A DNA stretch of 39,680 nt from Gammaproteobacteria bacterium (GCA_030595795.1 JAUVCH010000022.1:1-39680); one strand, 5' to 3'; counted from the stretch's first letter, positions 9,566-17,778 are shown. The notes: generated from the sequence alone by a model not told the origin. Numbers and translations: made by a program.

Positions 9566-10162
9566 TTATTGCACAATCTCCCATGCACCATCCGGTTGCT
9601 GACAAGCGGTGCCGTAGGCCTGTTCGGTTTTGCCGCCGACGGTAATAGTTTGCTGGAACACCCGGCATTCACGCCCGGAAGTGCTTTTTCCAATGCGCGT
9701 AGTTTTAACCGAACCCGAAGCATCACCATCTTCCCAGATAATGGCCTCGTCTACCTCTGCGGTAGTGGCGCGAATTTGCGCCTGTTCATGCAGGCGTTGC
9801 TGCTCCTCATTAATATTGTCAAGGATCATGATGGTAATGGCGGTAAAGGCAAGCCATTTGTAGGCATCGTAATCGTGATAGAAAAAACCGAAGCCAGGAT
9901 ATGAACGGCCATAGGGTCTTGCAATTCGGATACCACGGTAATGGCGTATGCGTGGGGATGGGGTCACTATTATTTTACCGCCCAGAGATTTAAAACCGGA
10001 CTTTTTAATCATAATAGTTCTACCAGGCCGATTCGGTTGTATTTTCATCTTTTTACCGGTTATTACCTTACCAGCGTGGGCATTCACCGCTTGTAAGGCA
10101 GAACCAGCAACTAGCAGCGACGATAGCGTAAAAATTGTCAACTTTAAAAGATGTTTGTTCAT
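9566..10162 (-). CDS. Secreted protein with 17-kDa surface-antigen-like C-terminal domain
   Basis: A 198-residue exported protein. From the ATG at 10162 (MNKHLLKL) there is a signal peptide of about 29 residues, then a basic region rich in Arg/Gly/Pro/Tyr (RPYGRSYPGFGFFYHDYDAY), a hydrophobic segment (WLAFTAITIMILDNI) and a coiled part. The last ~45 residues (GRECRVFQQTITVGGKTEQA, then YGTACQQPDGAWEIV) match the C-terminal domain of the RT0821/Lpp0805 surface-antigen family, with its two cysteines. Upstream in-frame starts were rejected because they would bury the signal peptide. A perfect FNR-type box lies 127 bases upstream. The function of the family is not known. Confidence 0.8.
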   Translation of the reverse strand: MNKHLLKLTIFTLSSLLVAGSALQAVNAHAGKVITGKKMKIQPNRPGRTIMIKKSGFKSLGGKIIVTPSPRIRHYRGIRIARPYGRSYPGFGFFYHDYDAYKWLAFTAITIMILDNINEEQQRLHEQAQIRATTAEVDEAIIWEDGDASGSVKTTRIGKSTSGRECRVFQQTITVGGKTEQAYGTACQQPDGAWEIVQ

Positions 10163-10288
10163 GTTTCGATTCCGAATAAGTTTCGACCGAGGTCTTTGAA
10201 GCGGGCAAAGAACGTTTTTGGCTCTACATGGTGTTATGCACAATAAATCCTGAGTTCCTCAGCCTATCACAATCTATATTTTGCCGGG

Positions 10289-10302
10289 TTGATATAAATC
10301 AA
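10289..10302. promoter_or_regulatory. Perfect FNR/Anr-type box
   Basis: The sequence TTGATATAAATCAA matches the FNR consensus TTGAT-N4-ATCAA at all ten fixed positions. It lies 127-140 bases upstream of the leftward surface-antigen gene (start 10162) and suggests control by an oxygen-sensing CRP/FNR-family regulator. A related regulator such as Dnr or Crp with similar half-sites cannot be excluded. No FNR gene is in the window. Confidence 0.6.
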
Positions 10303-10333
10303 ATTATGAATGAATATACGCGGAGATATTTTT

Positions 10334-10483
10334 TCAGGTGATAAATGAGCGCCAACATCCTGCTTCTCTGATGGTGCGATCACACCATTCCAGCCAGGTA
10401 GGCAGTGCAGCAAAAATTAATATAAATATGATCATGATCTTCTGCCCAACATTATCGCGGCTGACGGCACTTCCCTGTGCCAA
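10334..10483 (-). CDS. Possible small single-helix membrane protein
   Basis: A 49-residue frame with a TTG start at 10483, or 33 residues from the ATG at 10435. It encodes a hydrophobic segment (IMIIFILIFAALPTW) followed by a tail with two cysteines (LEWCDRTIREAGCW). It lies 28 bases after the rhodanese stop on the same strand, so it could end that operon. Against it: neither start has a strong ribosome site, and the frame contains a perfect 6-base hairpin (ATGGTG/CACCAT, 10371-10388) that could instead be a 3' structural signal. I do not recognise a family. Confidence 0.25.
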   Translation of the reverse strand: MAQGSAVSRDNVGQKIMIIFILIFAALPTWLEWCDRTIREAGCWRSFIT

Positions 10484-10511
10484 AGTAATTTTAGACTAAA
10501 CTAGCTCGTCC

Positions 10512-11213
10512 CTAGGGTTTAACCGTATTGAATCCTAATATTTCCCAGGCTTGCATGCCATCGCGATACCATTTTATTTTTGAAGCGGGGTAGCCGTACT
10601 TCAGTAACGATTTAATGCTTGCTGGAGACTGGCCGCACCACATGCCATTGCAGAACAGAACCAGAGTTTTTGCTTTGGAATAATCGAAAACCTTAGAAGT
10701 GGTTCCATTTACGATGGCCTCATCGACGTCGAATTCGTCAGCGCCAGTGGCGAGTTGCACACCGAAGGTGTTGATCATTACCTTCATAATCGATTCGGTC
10801 GTGGCACCCTTTACCGGTGCCAGTTCGGTCCAGGCTACATTAATGGCACCCGGAATAGTTCCCTTCGCGACCCAGTCGGGGGTACGGGAATCGGCAAGAA
10901 AAATGCTTTTATCGCCAGCTTCCATTTTTTGAATGTAGCTAATGACTTCGAGTTCTCCCAAAGTTTCAACACCCGGGGCGATCGTCATTGGTTGTACGCA
11001 AAATGGGGGGCAGGGGCGCGAAGTTTTTGCGAAAGCCTGGATAACGGTGTTCTTGTTGTCCTGATTTCGCTTAATTTGAACCATATTGCCATTGTGGGTG
11101 ACATTGATCGACATTAAATCGGGTGAGATTCCTACCGGTTTTCCTGCGGCAAAAGATATTGTAGTGAAGCCCGAAAGGATTGTCAGGGCTAATAACGTTT
11201 TCAATGGTTTCAT
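10512..11213 (-). CDS. Periplasmic rhodanese-domain protein with extra cysteine pair
   Basis: A 233-residue exported protein with a signal peptide (residues 1-22, FAA) and a C-terminal rhodanese fold (about residues 85-231). The fold is seen from FLADSRTPDWVAKGTIPGAI and from the sulfur-carrying loop LFCNGMWCGQSP, in which C188 is the likely persulfide cysteine and C193 a second one. Upstream, CPPFC (C68, C72) forms another close pair that could form a disulfide. It probably moves sulfane sulfur or acts in thiol redox outside the cytoplasm. It is the downstream gene of the peroxiredoxin-ArsR-acidic peptide group. The ribosome site is GAGAG. Confidence 0.8.
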   Translation of the reverse strand: MKPLKTLLALTILSGFTTISFAAGKPVGISPDLMSINVTHNGNMVQIKRNQDNKNTVIQAFAKTSRPCPPFCVQPMTIAPGVETLGELEVISYIQKMEAGDKSIFLADSRTPDWVAKGTIPGAINVAWTELAPVKGATTESIMKVMINTFGVQLATGADEFDVDEAIVNGTTSKVFDYSKAKTLVLFCNGMWCGQSPASIKSLLKYGYPASKIKWYRDGMQAWEILGFNTVKP

Positions 11214-11273
11214 AGTTTTACTCTCTTCGGTTTTAGTGGGGTTGAATAAATAGTAATTCGATTGTTTCCGAGT

Positions 11274-11513
11274 TTAATCACAGTCGGGTTCTTCTTCCTC
11301 TTCCTGGCTCTCCTCTGCGTCTCCTTCTTTTTTCAGCTCTTCCTCGTTAGATGACTGAGCTAAATAAATCACTTCTTCAGGTGTAGAGCTGGATAGAATC
11401 AGACTCGGTTCGTGCGCCTGGCTGATTGCATAGCTGTCGGTATACTTTAAAGCAAATAATAATATAAGCAGAAAGATCAGGCGGATTCCCGGTCTATAAA
11501 TAATTGTAATCAT
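11274..11513 (-). CDS. Small acidic exported protein, unknown
   Basis: A 79-residue protein that I do not recognise. An N-terminal hydrophobic stretch (IRLIFLLILLFALKY) looks like a signal peptide or anchor, followed by a Ser/Thr-rich linker and a strongly acidic C-terminal third ending EEEEEPDCD, with one cysteine two residues from the end. GGAAGG stands 6 bases before the ATG, a good ribosome site that supports real translation. It sits between the ArsR regulator (20-base gap) and the rhodanese (60-base gap) on the same strand. The acidic tail might bind metal or calcium, or a basic partner; that is inference. Confidence 0.55.
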   Translation of the reverse strand: MITIIYRPGIRLIFLLILLFALKYTDSYAISQAHEPSLILSSSTPEEVIYLAQSSNEEELKKEGDAEESQEEEEEPDCD

Positions 11514-11532
11514 TGTTTACCTTCCTTGATGG

Positions 11533-11946
11533 TTAAAGGATTTTCGCGAATAATCCACACTCTAGAGTGCGGGTATCACGAGTCCTGGTGGCTGTTGATA
11601 AAGACTGCTGGCTGTATGCCTTTTTTGAAGCATTCAGTGCGCGCGGTATTGAAACTAACAACGATTTAATGGCATCGCTTTTGAGCCGGTAAAAAATAGC
11701 CTTGGATTGTCGTTTTGTCGTGACGAAATCGGCGTCCCTGAGTTTCTTTAATTCATGTGAGAGGCTGGGTTGCTTGATCTTTAACGACGACTCTATTTCG
11801 CTAACCGAAACTTCTCCTTCGAGTAAGAAAAGTAATATTCGCAATCGATTTGGATTGGCCAGTATCTTGAGTAATCGACACAGTTCTGAAGTTTCATTCA
11901 GTGGTTCAGGTGCCGATAAATGTGCGGTATTAGTCGATTTGTCCAT
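11533..11946 (-). CDS. ArsR-family transcriptional repressor
   Basis: A 137-residue winged-helix regulator. The ArsR core is clear: LCRLLKILANPNRLRILLFL, then VSVSEIESSLKIKQPSLSHE as the recognition helix-turn-helix, and a wing ending KAIFYRLK. The usual metal motif ELCVCDL is absent (here GEVSVSEI), so it is not an As/Cd sensor of that type. Two cysteines flank the core, one just before it (ELCRLL) and one near the C terminus (LECGLF), which would allow thiol-based sensing as in BigR/SqrR, although their positions differ from those proteins. The ATG at 11946 leaves 11 bases after the peroxiredoxin stop; an upstream in-frame ATG at 11991 would overlap that gene and has no ribosome site. Confidence 0.85.
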   Translation of the reverse strand: MDKSTNTAHLSAPEPLNETSELCRLLKILANPNRLRILLFLLEGEVSVSEIESSLKIKQPSLSHELKKLRDADFVTTKRQSKAIFYRLKSDAIKSLLVSIPRALNASKKAYSQQSLSTATRTRDTRTLECGLFAKIL

Positions 11947-11957
11947 GCAGTCCCAGG

Positions 11958-12626
11958 CTAAGCCTGCCTCGGTATTTTGGTGTAATACCATGATTGACCG
12001 GGATTGCTCTGCGTAGCCCCGAAACGATTGGCCAGGAAAACTGAAGTTGGTGGTGCCATTACCATTTCGTCTCCCGGTTGCCAGCCTTCGGGTGCCGATA
12101 AATTACTGCTGTCGGAAGCCTGTAGGGCCGATAATGTTCGTATTATTTCGCTAATCGAGCGGCCGACATTCATTGGATAATGAATAAGTGCGCGTAATAT
12201 TCCCCTGTCGTCGATAAAGAAAACGGATCTTACCGTAGCGGTACCTACCGAATCGTTATGAATCATGCCGAAAGCATGGGCAATTGACATGGAGATGTCT
12301 TCAATGATCGGAAAAGTGATCTCCACACCCAGGTCGTCCTTAATGCTGCGAATCCATGCGATATGTGAATAGATGCTATCGACAGACAGGCCGAGGATGT
12401 TGCAGTTAAGGTCATTAAACTCGTTAATTGATTTTTGTATGGCCACAAATTCAGAGGTGCAAACCGGCGTAAAGTTGGCCGGGTGCGAGAATAGAATCAA
12501 CCATTTCCCGAGATAATCGCCAGAACTTATCTCACCCTGAGTGGTTCGTGCCTCAAATGCTGGGATTGGCTGATCCAGTCTAATGGTAGGTACTGGAGGA
12601 TCGCTCTGTTCTGTATTAGGGAGCAA
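11958..12626 (-). CDS. 1-Cys peroxiredoxin, Prx6 type
   Basis: A 222-residue thiol peroxidase that reduces H2O2 and organic peroxides in the cytoplasm. The active site is FSHPANFTPVCTSEF with the peroxidatic cysteine C56. The later VRSVFFIDDRGILRALIHYP and PMNVGRSISEIIRTLSALQ are typical of the Prx6 subgroup, with its long C-terminal dimerisation region. No C-terminal resolving cysteine exists (only C75 besides C56), consistent with the one-cysteine type. The start is a TTG (12626), since no ATG or GTG precedes the core in frame. It is the first gene of a leftward group with an ArsR regulator, a small acidic protein and a rhodanese. Confidence 0.9.
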   Translation of the reverse strand: MLPNTEQSDPPVPTIRLDQPIPAFEARTTQGEISSGDYLGKWLILFSHPANFTPVCTSEFVAIQKSINEFNDLNCNILGLSVDSIYSHIAWIRSIKDDLGVEITFPIIEDISMSIAHAFGMIHNDSVGTATVRSVFFIDDRGILRALIHYPMNVGRSISEIIRTLSALQASDSSNLSAPEGWQPGDEMVMAPPTSVFLANRFGATQSNPGQSWYYTKIPRQA

Positions 12627-12662
12627 AATTTGTTCTCGGATCGGGTTTAACTGGAAACAGTC

Positions 12663-12674
12663 TATATTAATATA
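12663..12674. promoter_or_regulatory. AT-rich palindrome upstream of the peroxiredoxin operon
   Basis: TATATTAATATA is a perfect 12-base palindrome, 37-48 bases before the TTG start of the peroxiredoxin gene. ArsR-family repressors bind AT-rich dyads over promoters, so this is a candidate operator for the ArsR protein encoded two genes down. The surrounding 60 bases are very AT-rich, so chance palindromes are expected. Confidence 0.35.
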
Positions 12675-12825
12675 CTTTATTGTTAACTATAGCTATTTGG
12701 ATATATAAAAATATATATTAAAAATATCTTATATACCTCTGCCAGGGGTTGGGTGAATTTATGCTGCGAGGGCGAGAAGAGAGTGCCGAATAGAGCGGAA
12801 CCGCCCTGACTAACAAAGTAATCGA

Positions 12826-14541
12826 TTAAACTGAAACTAGATATGCCCTCAGCCAGCTAAAAACATAACCTCGGGGTGGGTCGATACCGCTGATGAGATA
12901 GTCCAGCGTGTAGGCATTGTTCATGGTCGCCAGCAACATGCTTTCGCTGTGCTCGGTGCCGCAGAATAAAATTTCATCACCGAGTTGTAGCGTTTCATCG
13001 TCGGTGGGTAGCATGATACGCAGGCTATCACGCTGAATCGCCAGAACCATGCAGGATAGGCTGGCGGATAAGTCGTAGGGGTTTCGAATCAATTCGCCGA
13101 GCGTTAATGTGCTTTCCGAATTTAAATGTTCGATCACTGCGCTGGCTTCGCTCGCGCATATGTTGCTACGCCATAAGTGTGGTTGGTTCTCGCCTATGGC
13201 GACTTTCAATTGATCGACTACCTGTTTGGTAACCTCTTCACCCTGATCGCGTAAATAATCAATCAAAATCTGAATTTGCGGCGAAATCAAATGTTTCAGA
13301 ATTCGGCGTGCGGTAGTCAGGCTTGATTGCAAAATTAACCCGGCATTGGCAGCGTCGAAGGCGATCTGATTCTCGTGCGTGTTTTGTCGCATTATGGTGA
13401 ATGCTCCGGGTCGTAGCGCGCGTACCGACATCAGAATGCTGAGATTGTCGTGATCGTGATCGGTACCGGCGACAATGCCGGCGCAATGTTCGATACCCGC
13501 TTCGCGTAGCGAATTTAGATTGGCGTGACTGTGGATTATTTTGGTCGCGCCGGCTACTTCGTCGGCGTCCGGATCGATGATTACCGGACGGATGCCGTTT
13601 TTTACGAAATATTTATGCAGCCATCTTCCCATGCGGCCGTAACCGCAGAGAATCCATTCACCGGTTGGCACATCGAGCGGTTCCCCGAGTTTGATGCCCC
13701 TGGTGCGCACCAGACTGGAGTTGAGATTATGCAAACGTGGTGCGGTGATTGACATGCTTAGCAACTGCGCAAAAATTTCAAATGGATTGATAACCGTCAC
13801 CTTACCCAGTGTCGACAAATGCTCGCTGTGACGTGCCGAGGTTGAGCGGCATAGAATGGGTAAATCAGGGTTGAGGAATCGTGCCATTACGCTGATTTGC
13901 AGGTTCACTTCTTCATCCATGGTGAGCACGACGATGGCCTTGCAGTTATCCATTTCGACGCCTGCATCGACCAGATGTTTGGGAATAGCCGGGTCAGCGC
14001 AAAGTCCGGGCATCTTTACGTGATAGTCGCGTAAGGCCAGCGCCTTGATGCGTTCCGGGTCGGTATCGAGCACCACCGCGCCAAACCAGTTCTCACTCAA
14101 ACCACGAGCCAGCAGGCTACCGGTATCGCCAAATCCACAAATAATAAAAAATGGATGCTCTATGCGTTTAACCGTATTGGCAAATTGATGTTCGTTGAGC
14201 GCGAGCAGGAAATGTGGATTTTGCACCAGGCGCCAAATCGAACTGATAGTGTAAAGCCAGGAGATTACGCCCATATAAAGACAGAAGATTGTCCACAAAC
14301 GTTGGGTGTCGGTAAAGGCGTTGGGTATTTCACCGAAGCCAGTCGTAGTCGCGGTGTAGGTGAAAAAGTAAAAAGCGTGAAACAGGCTCATGTACTCGAC
14401 GTTGCCGTCGGCGTCTTTACCTGGAATCAACGCCATGCCGGTAATGCCGATGGCATAGACAATGATGAGTACAAAAATCGGTCTGCGTATATGACGCAGC
14501 ACGATCATCGTGACTCGATCAAGTTCGGATGTGGCCGCCAT
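12826..14541 (-). CDS. Two-helix potassium channel with two RCK (TrkA-N) domains
   Basis: A 571-residue protein. Residues ~20-40 and ~82-104 are membrane helices around a pore loop with the selectivity filter TTTGFGE (residues 65-71, TGFG in place of the common TVGYG). Two nucleotide-binding RCK/TrkA-N domains follow: the first starts at IICGFGDTG (134-141) with VVLDTDPERIK, the second at ILCGYGRMG (297-305) with VIIDPDADE. Each has a GxGxxG loop and an acidic residue ending the second strand, which indicates NAD(H)/nucleotide binding. It likely conducts K+ across the inner membrane with ligand gating. It lies 26 bases downstream of the DUF6394-like gene, so the two may be cotranscribed. Confidence 0.88.
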   Translation of the reverse strand: MAATSELDRVTMIVLRHIRRPIFVLIIVYAIGITGMALIPGKDADGNVEYMSLFHAFYFFTYTATTTGFGEIPNAFTDTQRLWTIFCLYMGVISWLYTISSIWRLVQNPHFLLALNEHQFANTVKRIEHPFFIICGFGDTGSLLARGLSENWFGAVVLDTDPERIKALALRDYHVKMPGLCADPAIPKHLVDAGVEMDNCKAIVVLTMDEEVNLQISVMARFLNPDLPILCRSTSARHSEHLSTLGKVTVINPFEIFAQLLSMSITAPRLHNLNSSLVRTRGIKLGEPLDVPTGEWILCGYGRMGRWLHKYFVKNGIRPVIIDPDADEVAGATKIIHSHANLNSLREAGIEHCAGIVAGTDHDHDNLSILMSVRALRPGAFTIMRQNTHENQIAFDAANAGLILQSSLTTARRILKHLISPQIQILIDYLRDQGEEVTKQVVDQLKVAIGENQPHLWRSNICASEASAVIEHLNSESTLTLGELIRNPYDLSASLSCMVLAIQRDSLRIMLPTDDETLQLGDEILFCGTEHSESMLLATMNNAYTLDYLISGIDPPRGYVFSWLRAYLVSV

Positions 14542-14567
14542 TTTAAGTGCTCGTTGCAGTCAGCAGT

Positions 14568-14951
14568 TTATCGGCGTGAAATGAGCGTGTCGCCAATCAG
14601 TATGACGATAGAGACCGTGCTCGCGACCAGTGCGCCACCCGACAGCGATACAATATTCACCATGGATTCAGTCCCCGGGCCGCTACCTGTTTCGTTTTCG
14701 GCAATGATCCAGACTACCCGCGCGGTTATCAATAGTACGTCGGCCACCAGGCTGCTCGCCAGCAACAGGGCGCCGACCTGCGACCTATCCCCGAGTTTTA
14801 AGCCGGTAGCGATTAAATTAACGAGGATGGCGATGGTCAGAATCCAGACGTTATGATGCGCCGGATTATCGATATCGCCCATGACGAAAGTGTAGGTGAA
14901 GGATAATGCCAGGATGATGACGAATCCGAAGATAACGCGTTCCAGGTTCAT
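14568..14951 (-). CDS. Four-helix membrane protein, DUF6394-like
   Basis: A 127-residue inner-membrane protein with four predicted helices (about residues 7-25, 35-52, 62-85 and 98-122). The segments GDIDNPAHHNVW and LKLGDRSQVGALLLASSLVA resemble my recollection of DUF6394, a family of unknown function that often sits next to a potassium channel or TrkA-type gene. The start has GAGGAAAAC before the ATG. It precedes the RCK channel by 26 bases on the same strand, so an accessory role for that channel is a reasonable inference. Confidence 0.7.
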   Translation of the reverse strand: MNLERVIFGFVIILALSFTYTFVMGDIDNPAHHNVWILTIAILVNLIATGLKLGDRSQVGALLLASSLVADVLLITARVVWIIAENETGSGPGTESMVNIVSLSGGALVASTVSIVILIGDTLISRR

Positions 14952-15105
14952 GTTTTCCTCTAAATAGCTCTATTTTCGTTATTTTAGAGAATACGCCTGT
15001 CGGACGGATTCGTCACGTTGAAACTATTTATCCGAATATCCTGACTCAAACTTGTCATTAAGGCTATTGATTACCTTAATTAGAAATAGACTATAGAATG
15101 TAAAC

Positions 15106-16104
15106 ATGAAAATAGATAAGTCCTTTAGCCTGGTTGCGGACATCGGAGGCACGAACGCTCGTTTCGCGCTGGTCGAAGGTACTGGTATGGAGTTGTTTGA
15201 AGCGCGCAGTCTGGTTTGCGCGGGTTATCCAACTATTGTCGATGCGATAAAAGACTACCTCGAAACTGTGTCGTCCGTGGCACCAAAACAGGCAGTTATA
15301 TCGATTGCATCCCCTATTACAGGTGACCAGCTAACGATGACAAATCATAGTTGGAGTTTTAAAGTGAGTGACATACGGCAGGCGCTTGGATGGGATATGC
15401 TCAAGGTGCTAAATGATTATTCAGCGTTAGCGCTAGCCTTACCTTTTCTCCGTGATGATCAATGCCTAAAAATTGGCGCGGGTGAAATATGTGCGGGACA
15501 TGCAAAAGCGGTCATTGGCCCGGGTACGGGGCTTGGTGTTTCGGGGTTGATTCCGGTCAATGACTATTGGGTGCCTCTCGAGAGCGAGGGTGGGCATGTC
15601 AGCTATGGTGGAATGACTGAGCGCGAAGTCGAAATTATTCGCGTGTTACAGAAAAAATATATGCACGTATCAGCAGAATCTCTGGTGTCTGGCCGCGGTA
15701 TATCGTCATTGTATGAAGTTATTACGGAACTTGAGTTAGGTGAGTCTATAAAACTGACACCAGATGAGGTTACCGCTCTGGCGATCGATGAAAACTCTAT
15801 CCTGGCAATTGAAGCGCTGTCTGTGTTTTGCGAAATTATGGGAACGGTTGCCGGAAACCTGGCTTTGACTCTCGGTGCAAGAGGCGGTGTTTATCTTGGT
15901 GGCGGAATTTTGGGAAGATTTACCCAGTTTTTTATGGAGTCCCGCTTTCGTGATCGCTTCGAGCAGCATGGCAGGTATAGCGGTTATCTAAGCCAGATTC
16001 CCACTTATCTGATTAATGCAGAATATCCCGCGCTAATCGGTGCGACGGTGTCTTTAAACCCGGCTTATAATTCAATTGGTTCGGTGAGTAGGTCACCAAC
16101 TTAA
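15106..16104 (+). CDS. glk: Glucokinase (hexokinase-type, bacterial Glk)
   Basis: A 332-residue ATP-dependent glucokinase that forms glucose-6-phosphate. Motifs: phosphate-1 loop LVADIGGTNARFALVEG near the N terminus, the sugar-binding and catalytic NDYSALALALP, the phosphate-2/adenosine region GPGTGLGVSGL, ESEGGHVSYG with its conserved glutamate and histidine, and GGVYLGGGILGRF near the C terminus. The length and the first glycine loop fit the E. coli Glk family rather than ROK kinases, as there is no CxCGxxGC zinc motif. It diverges from the DUF6394-like gene. It probably feeds free glucose from glycogen breakdown into metabolism, together with the locus at 19-24 kb. Confidence 0.95.
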   Translation: MKIDKSFSLVADIGGTNARFALVEGTGMELFEARSLVCAGYPTIVDAIKDYLETVSSVAPKQAVISIASPITGDQLTMTNHSWSFKVSDIRQALGWDMLKVLNDYSALALALPFLRDDQCLKIGAGEICAGHAKAVIGPGTGLGVSGLIPVNDYWVPLESEGGHVSYGGMTEREVEIIRVLQKKYMHVSAESLVSGRGISSLYEVITELELGESIKLTPDEVTALAIDENSILAIEALSVFCEIMGTVAGNLALTLGARGGVYLGGGILGRFTQFFMESRFRDRFEQHGRYSGYLSQIPTYLINAEYPALIGATVSLNPAYNSIGSVSRSPT

Positions 16105-16183
16105 TCATAGGTTCCCTAATTAGGCAGAATAATAGACAGCAATAATCTTTAAAAACTATATCTACTAATAGTGATAAATAATT

Positions 16184-16571
16184 ATGGATAAAAAGCAGAA
16201 CACCACCGATCAAAGGCCAACTGTCTGGGTTGGGCATATTGCCATGCACACCACCCGGATCACCGAATCCAGTGAATTTATGCAAAGTATTGGTATGCGA
16301 CTGGTCACCAGCGATGATGATTTTGCATTACTCGAATTACGTGGGGGCACCCACTTAGTCATCATCAACGATCCCGACTCGGAACTCATTAAAGGAAGTT
16401 TCGACCTGATGGTTGAAGACATCGACGAATCGCACGCCCAGTTTTTAGAGCTAGGGTTAGAACCTGGTGAAATAGAGCGAGGCAATATTCACGACAGTTT
16501 TGAAATGCGAGAGCCTGGGGGGTAGTACGATTCTTTTTAATTCTAGCCATGTTGGGAATTTGCCGGTTTGA
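16184..16571 (+). pseudogene. VOC (glyoxalase/bleomycin-resistance) family protein, frameshifted near the C terminus
   Basis: The frame from the ATG at 16184 gives 113 residues of a VOC-fold protein: VWVGHIAMHTTRITESSEFM (first strand and helix), then LLELRGGTHLVIIND and FDLMVEDIDESHAQFLELGL. It stops at TAG 16523, directly after a run of six G (16517-16522) in MREPGG. Removing one G continues the frame as STILFNSSHVGNLPV and stops at TGA 16571, which is how such domains end (strand after the EPGG turn). So the gene is either intact with a sequence error or loses about 15 residues including the last strand. Enzyme activity and substrate are unknown. Confidence 0.75.
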
Positions 16572-16594
16572 CTAGCCATCTCTAATTTAAAAGC

Positions 16595-17287
16595 TCAACC
16601 CAACTGCTCTGCTAGATCAATAAAACTACTGGCGTGAAAATCATTCTCGGCGACAGGGGAAACATCTTTAATATGGTTCGCGCCATATTCTATCGGTCTC
16701 TCGATATAGGCAGTTTTTAAACCACATTCACGCGCAGCGGCCAGGTCGTTGTGATGGGCGGCGACCAGCATGACTTCTTCGGGTTGCAGGTCGAATGTTC
16801 GTGCGACTCCGAGATAGGTATCGGGATGTGGTTTATAGGCTTTGAACACCTCGGCAGAGAGAATGCAATCCCAGGGCAACCTGGCACGTTTGGCCATATT
16901 AGTAAGCAGGCCTATATTGCCATTCGATAAAGTGCAGATTGTATAATGTGATTTCAATCTGGTCAGACCTTCCACCGCATCGTCCCAGGGATCGAGGCTG
17001 TGCCAGGCGAGGTTTAATTCAACCTTTTGTACTTCACTTAGATGGTTAACGCCAAACTCCTGCAATATCTCATCGAGGATGATGCGATGCAAATCATCGA
17101 TTTTGGTCCAGCCCAGTTCACCCGACATGACGCGTTTCATCGCCGGGGCGTAACCCGCGCGCCAGGCCAGTGCAAAGACATCAGAATCGACATCAAGATT
17201 CATTGCTTCGACTTCGCGTTTAATGGAACTGTGCCAGTCGACTACAGTGCCGAATACATCGAATGCGAGAACTTTTACTTGTTTCAT
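16595..17287 (-). CDS. HAD-superfamily haloacid dehalogenase, type II
   Basis: A 230-residue HAD hydrolase. From the ATG at 17287 (MKQVKVLAFDVFGTVVDWHS) the nucleophile is D10, followed by the cap domain, motif II CTLSNGN (the family has TLSNG), the lysine in VFKAYKPHPDTY, and the acidic motif region MLVAAHHNDLAAARECG. The (S)-2-haloacid dehalogenase type II subgroup is characterised by FDxxGTxxD and by AAHxxDLxAA, both present. The natural substrate may be another small 2-substituted acid. It diverges from phhB across 70 bases. The upstream in-frame start at 17314 was rejected because AGG stands at the right distance before 17287. Confidence 0.88.
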   Translation of the reverse strand: MKQVKVLAFDVFGTVVDWHSSIKREVEAMNLDVDSDVFALAWRAGYAPAMKRVMSGELGWTKIDDLHRIILDEILQEFGVNHLSEVQKVELNLAWHSLDPWDDAVEGLTRLKSHYTICTLSNGNIGLLTNMAKRARLPWDCILSAEVFKAYKPHPDTYLGVARTFDLQPEEVMLVAAHHNDLAAARECGLKTAYIERPIEYGANHIKDVSPVAENDFHASSFIDLAEQLG

Positions 17288-17357
17288 GGTGAATGCCTGC
17301 CAGATATATTGCAATCGGAGTGTATTATAATAGCTTGATAACTATCTGGAGATTGGA

Positions 17358-17771
17358 ATGAGTGATCTAAGTAAAGAAAGTTGCGAAGCCTGTAGAGTGG
17401 GTGCCCCGCTAATTAGCGACGAGGATCTTAAAACATTAATGCCCAGGATCCCCGATTGGAGCGTCATTGTGGTGGAAGGAATAATGCAATTGACGCGTGA
17501 GTTTGGTTTCAAAAACTTTGAGCAGGCGATGGCATTTTCCAATCGAGTGGGAGATATTGCCGAGGCCGAGGGGCATCATCCGGCGATACTCACCGAGTGG
17601 GGTAAGGTGACCGTGACCTGGTGGAGCCACAAGATTAAAGGCTTGCACCGAAATGACTTGATTATGGCTGCGCGGACGGATGGGGTGTTTGGAGGGGGGG
17701 TGCTGGTCCAGGCGATTGATGATTGTTCCCTGGCTGGTAAAAGTGGGCTGTGGGTCTGTGAACGGCCATGA
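17358..17771 (+). CDS. phhB: Pterin-4a-carbinolamine dehydratase
   Basis: A 137-residue enzyme that recycles the pterin cofactor after aromatic amino-acid hydroxylation. Core motifs are [20 protein letters not shown], the catalytic histidine pair in EAEGHHPAI, and [21 protein letters not shown] good GGAG ribosome site precedes the ATG. The family usually ends soon after MAARTD; here about 28 further residues follow (glycine- and valine-rich, then [12 protein letters not shown]), beginning at a run of seven G. The tail may be a read-through extension or a real addition. No phenylalanine hydroxylase gene is nearby. Confidence 0.9.
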   Translation: MSDLSKESCEACRVGAPLISDEDLKTLMPRIPDWSVIVVEGIMQLTREFGFKNFEQAMAFSNRVGDIAEAEGHHPAILTEWGKVTVTWWSHKIKGLHRNDLIMAARTDGVFGGGVLVQAIDDCSLAGKSGLWVCERP

Positions 17772-17778
17772 GTGGGCA

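Noticed and set aside
10163..10243. N-terminal extension of the surface-antigen protein
   Set aside because: It would place 27 mostly polar residues before an obvious signal peptide that starts at MNKHLLKL.
12700..12720. ATATAT runs upstream of the peroxiredoxin gene
   Set aside because: Low-complexity AT sequence; palindromes here are expected by chance, so only the separate 12-base palindrome was kept.
15067..15097. TTGATT and TATAGA before glk as a sigma-70 promoter
   Set aside because: The spacer is 19 bases and transcription would begin almost at the start codon; I cannot support it.
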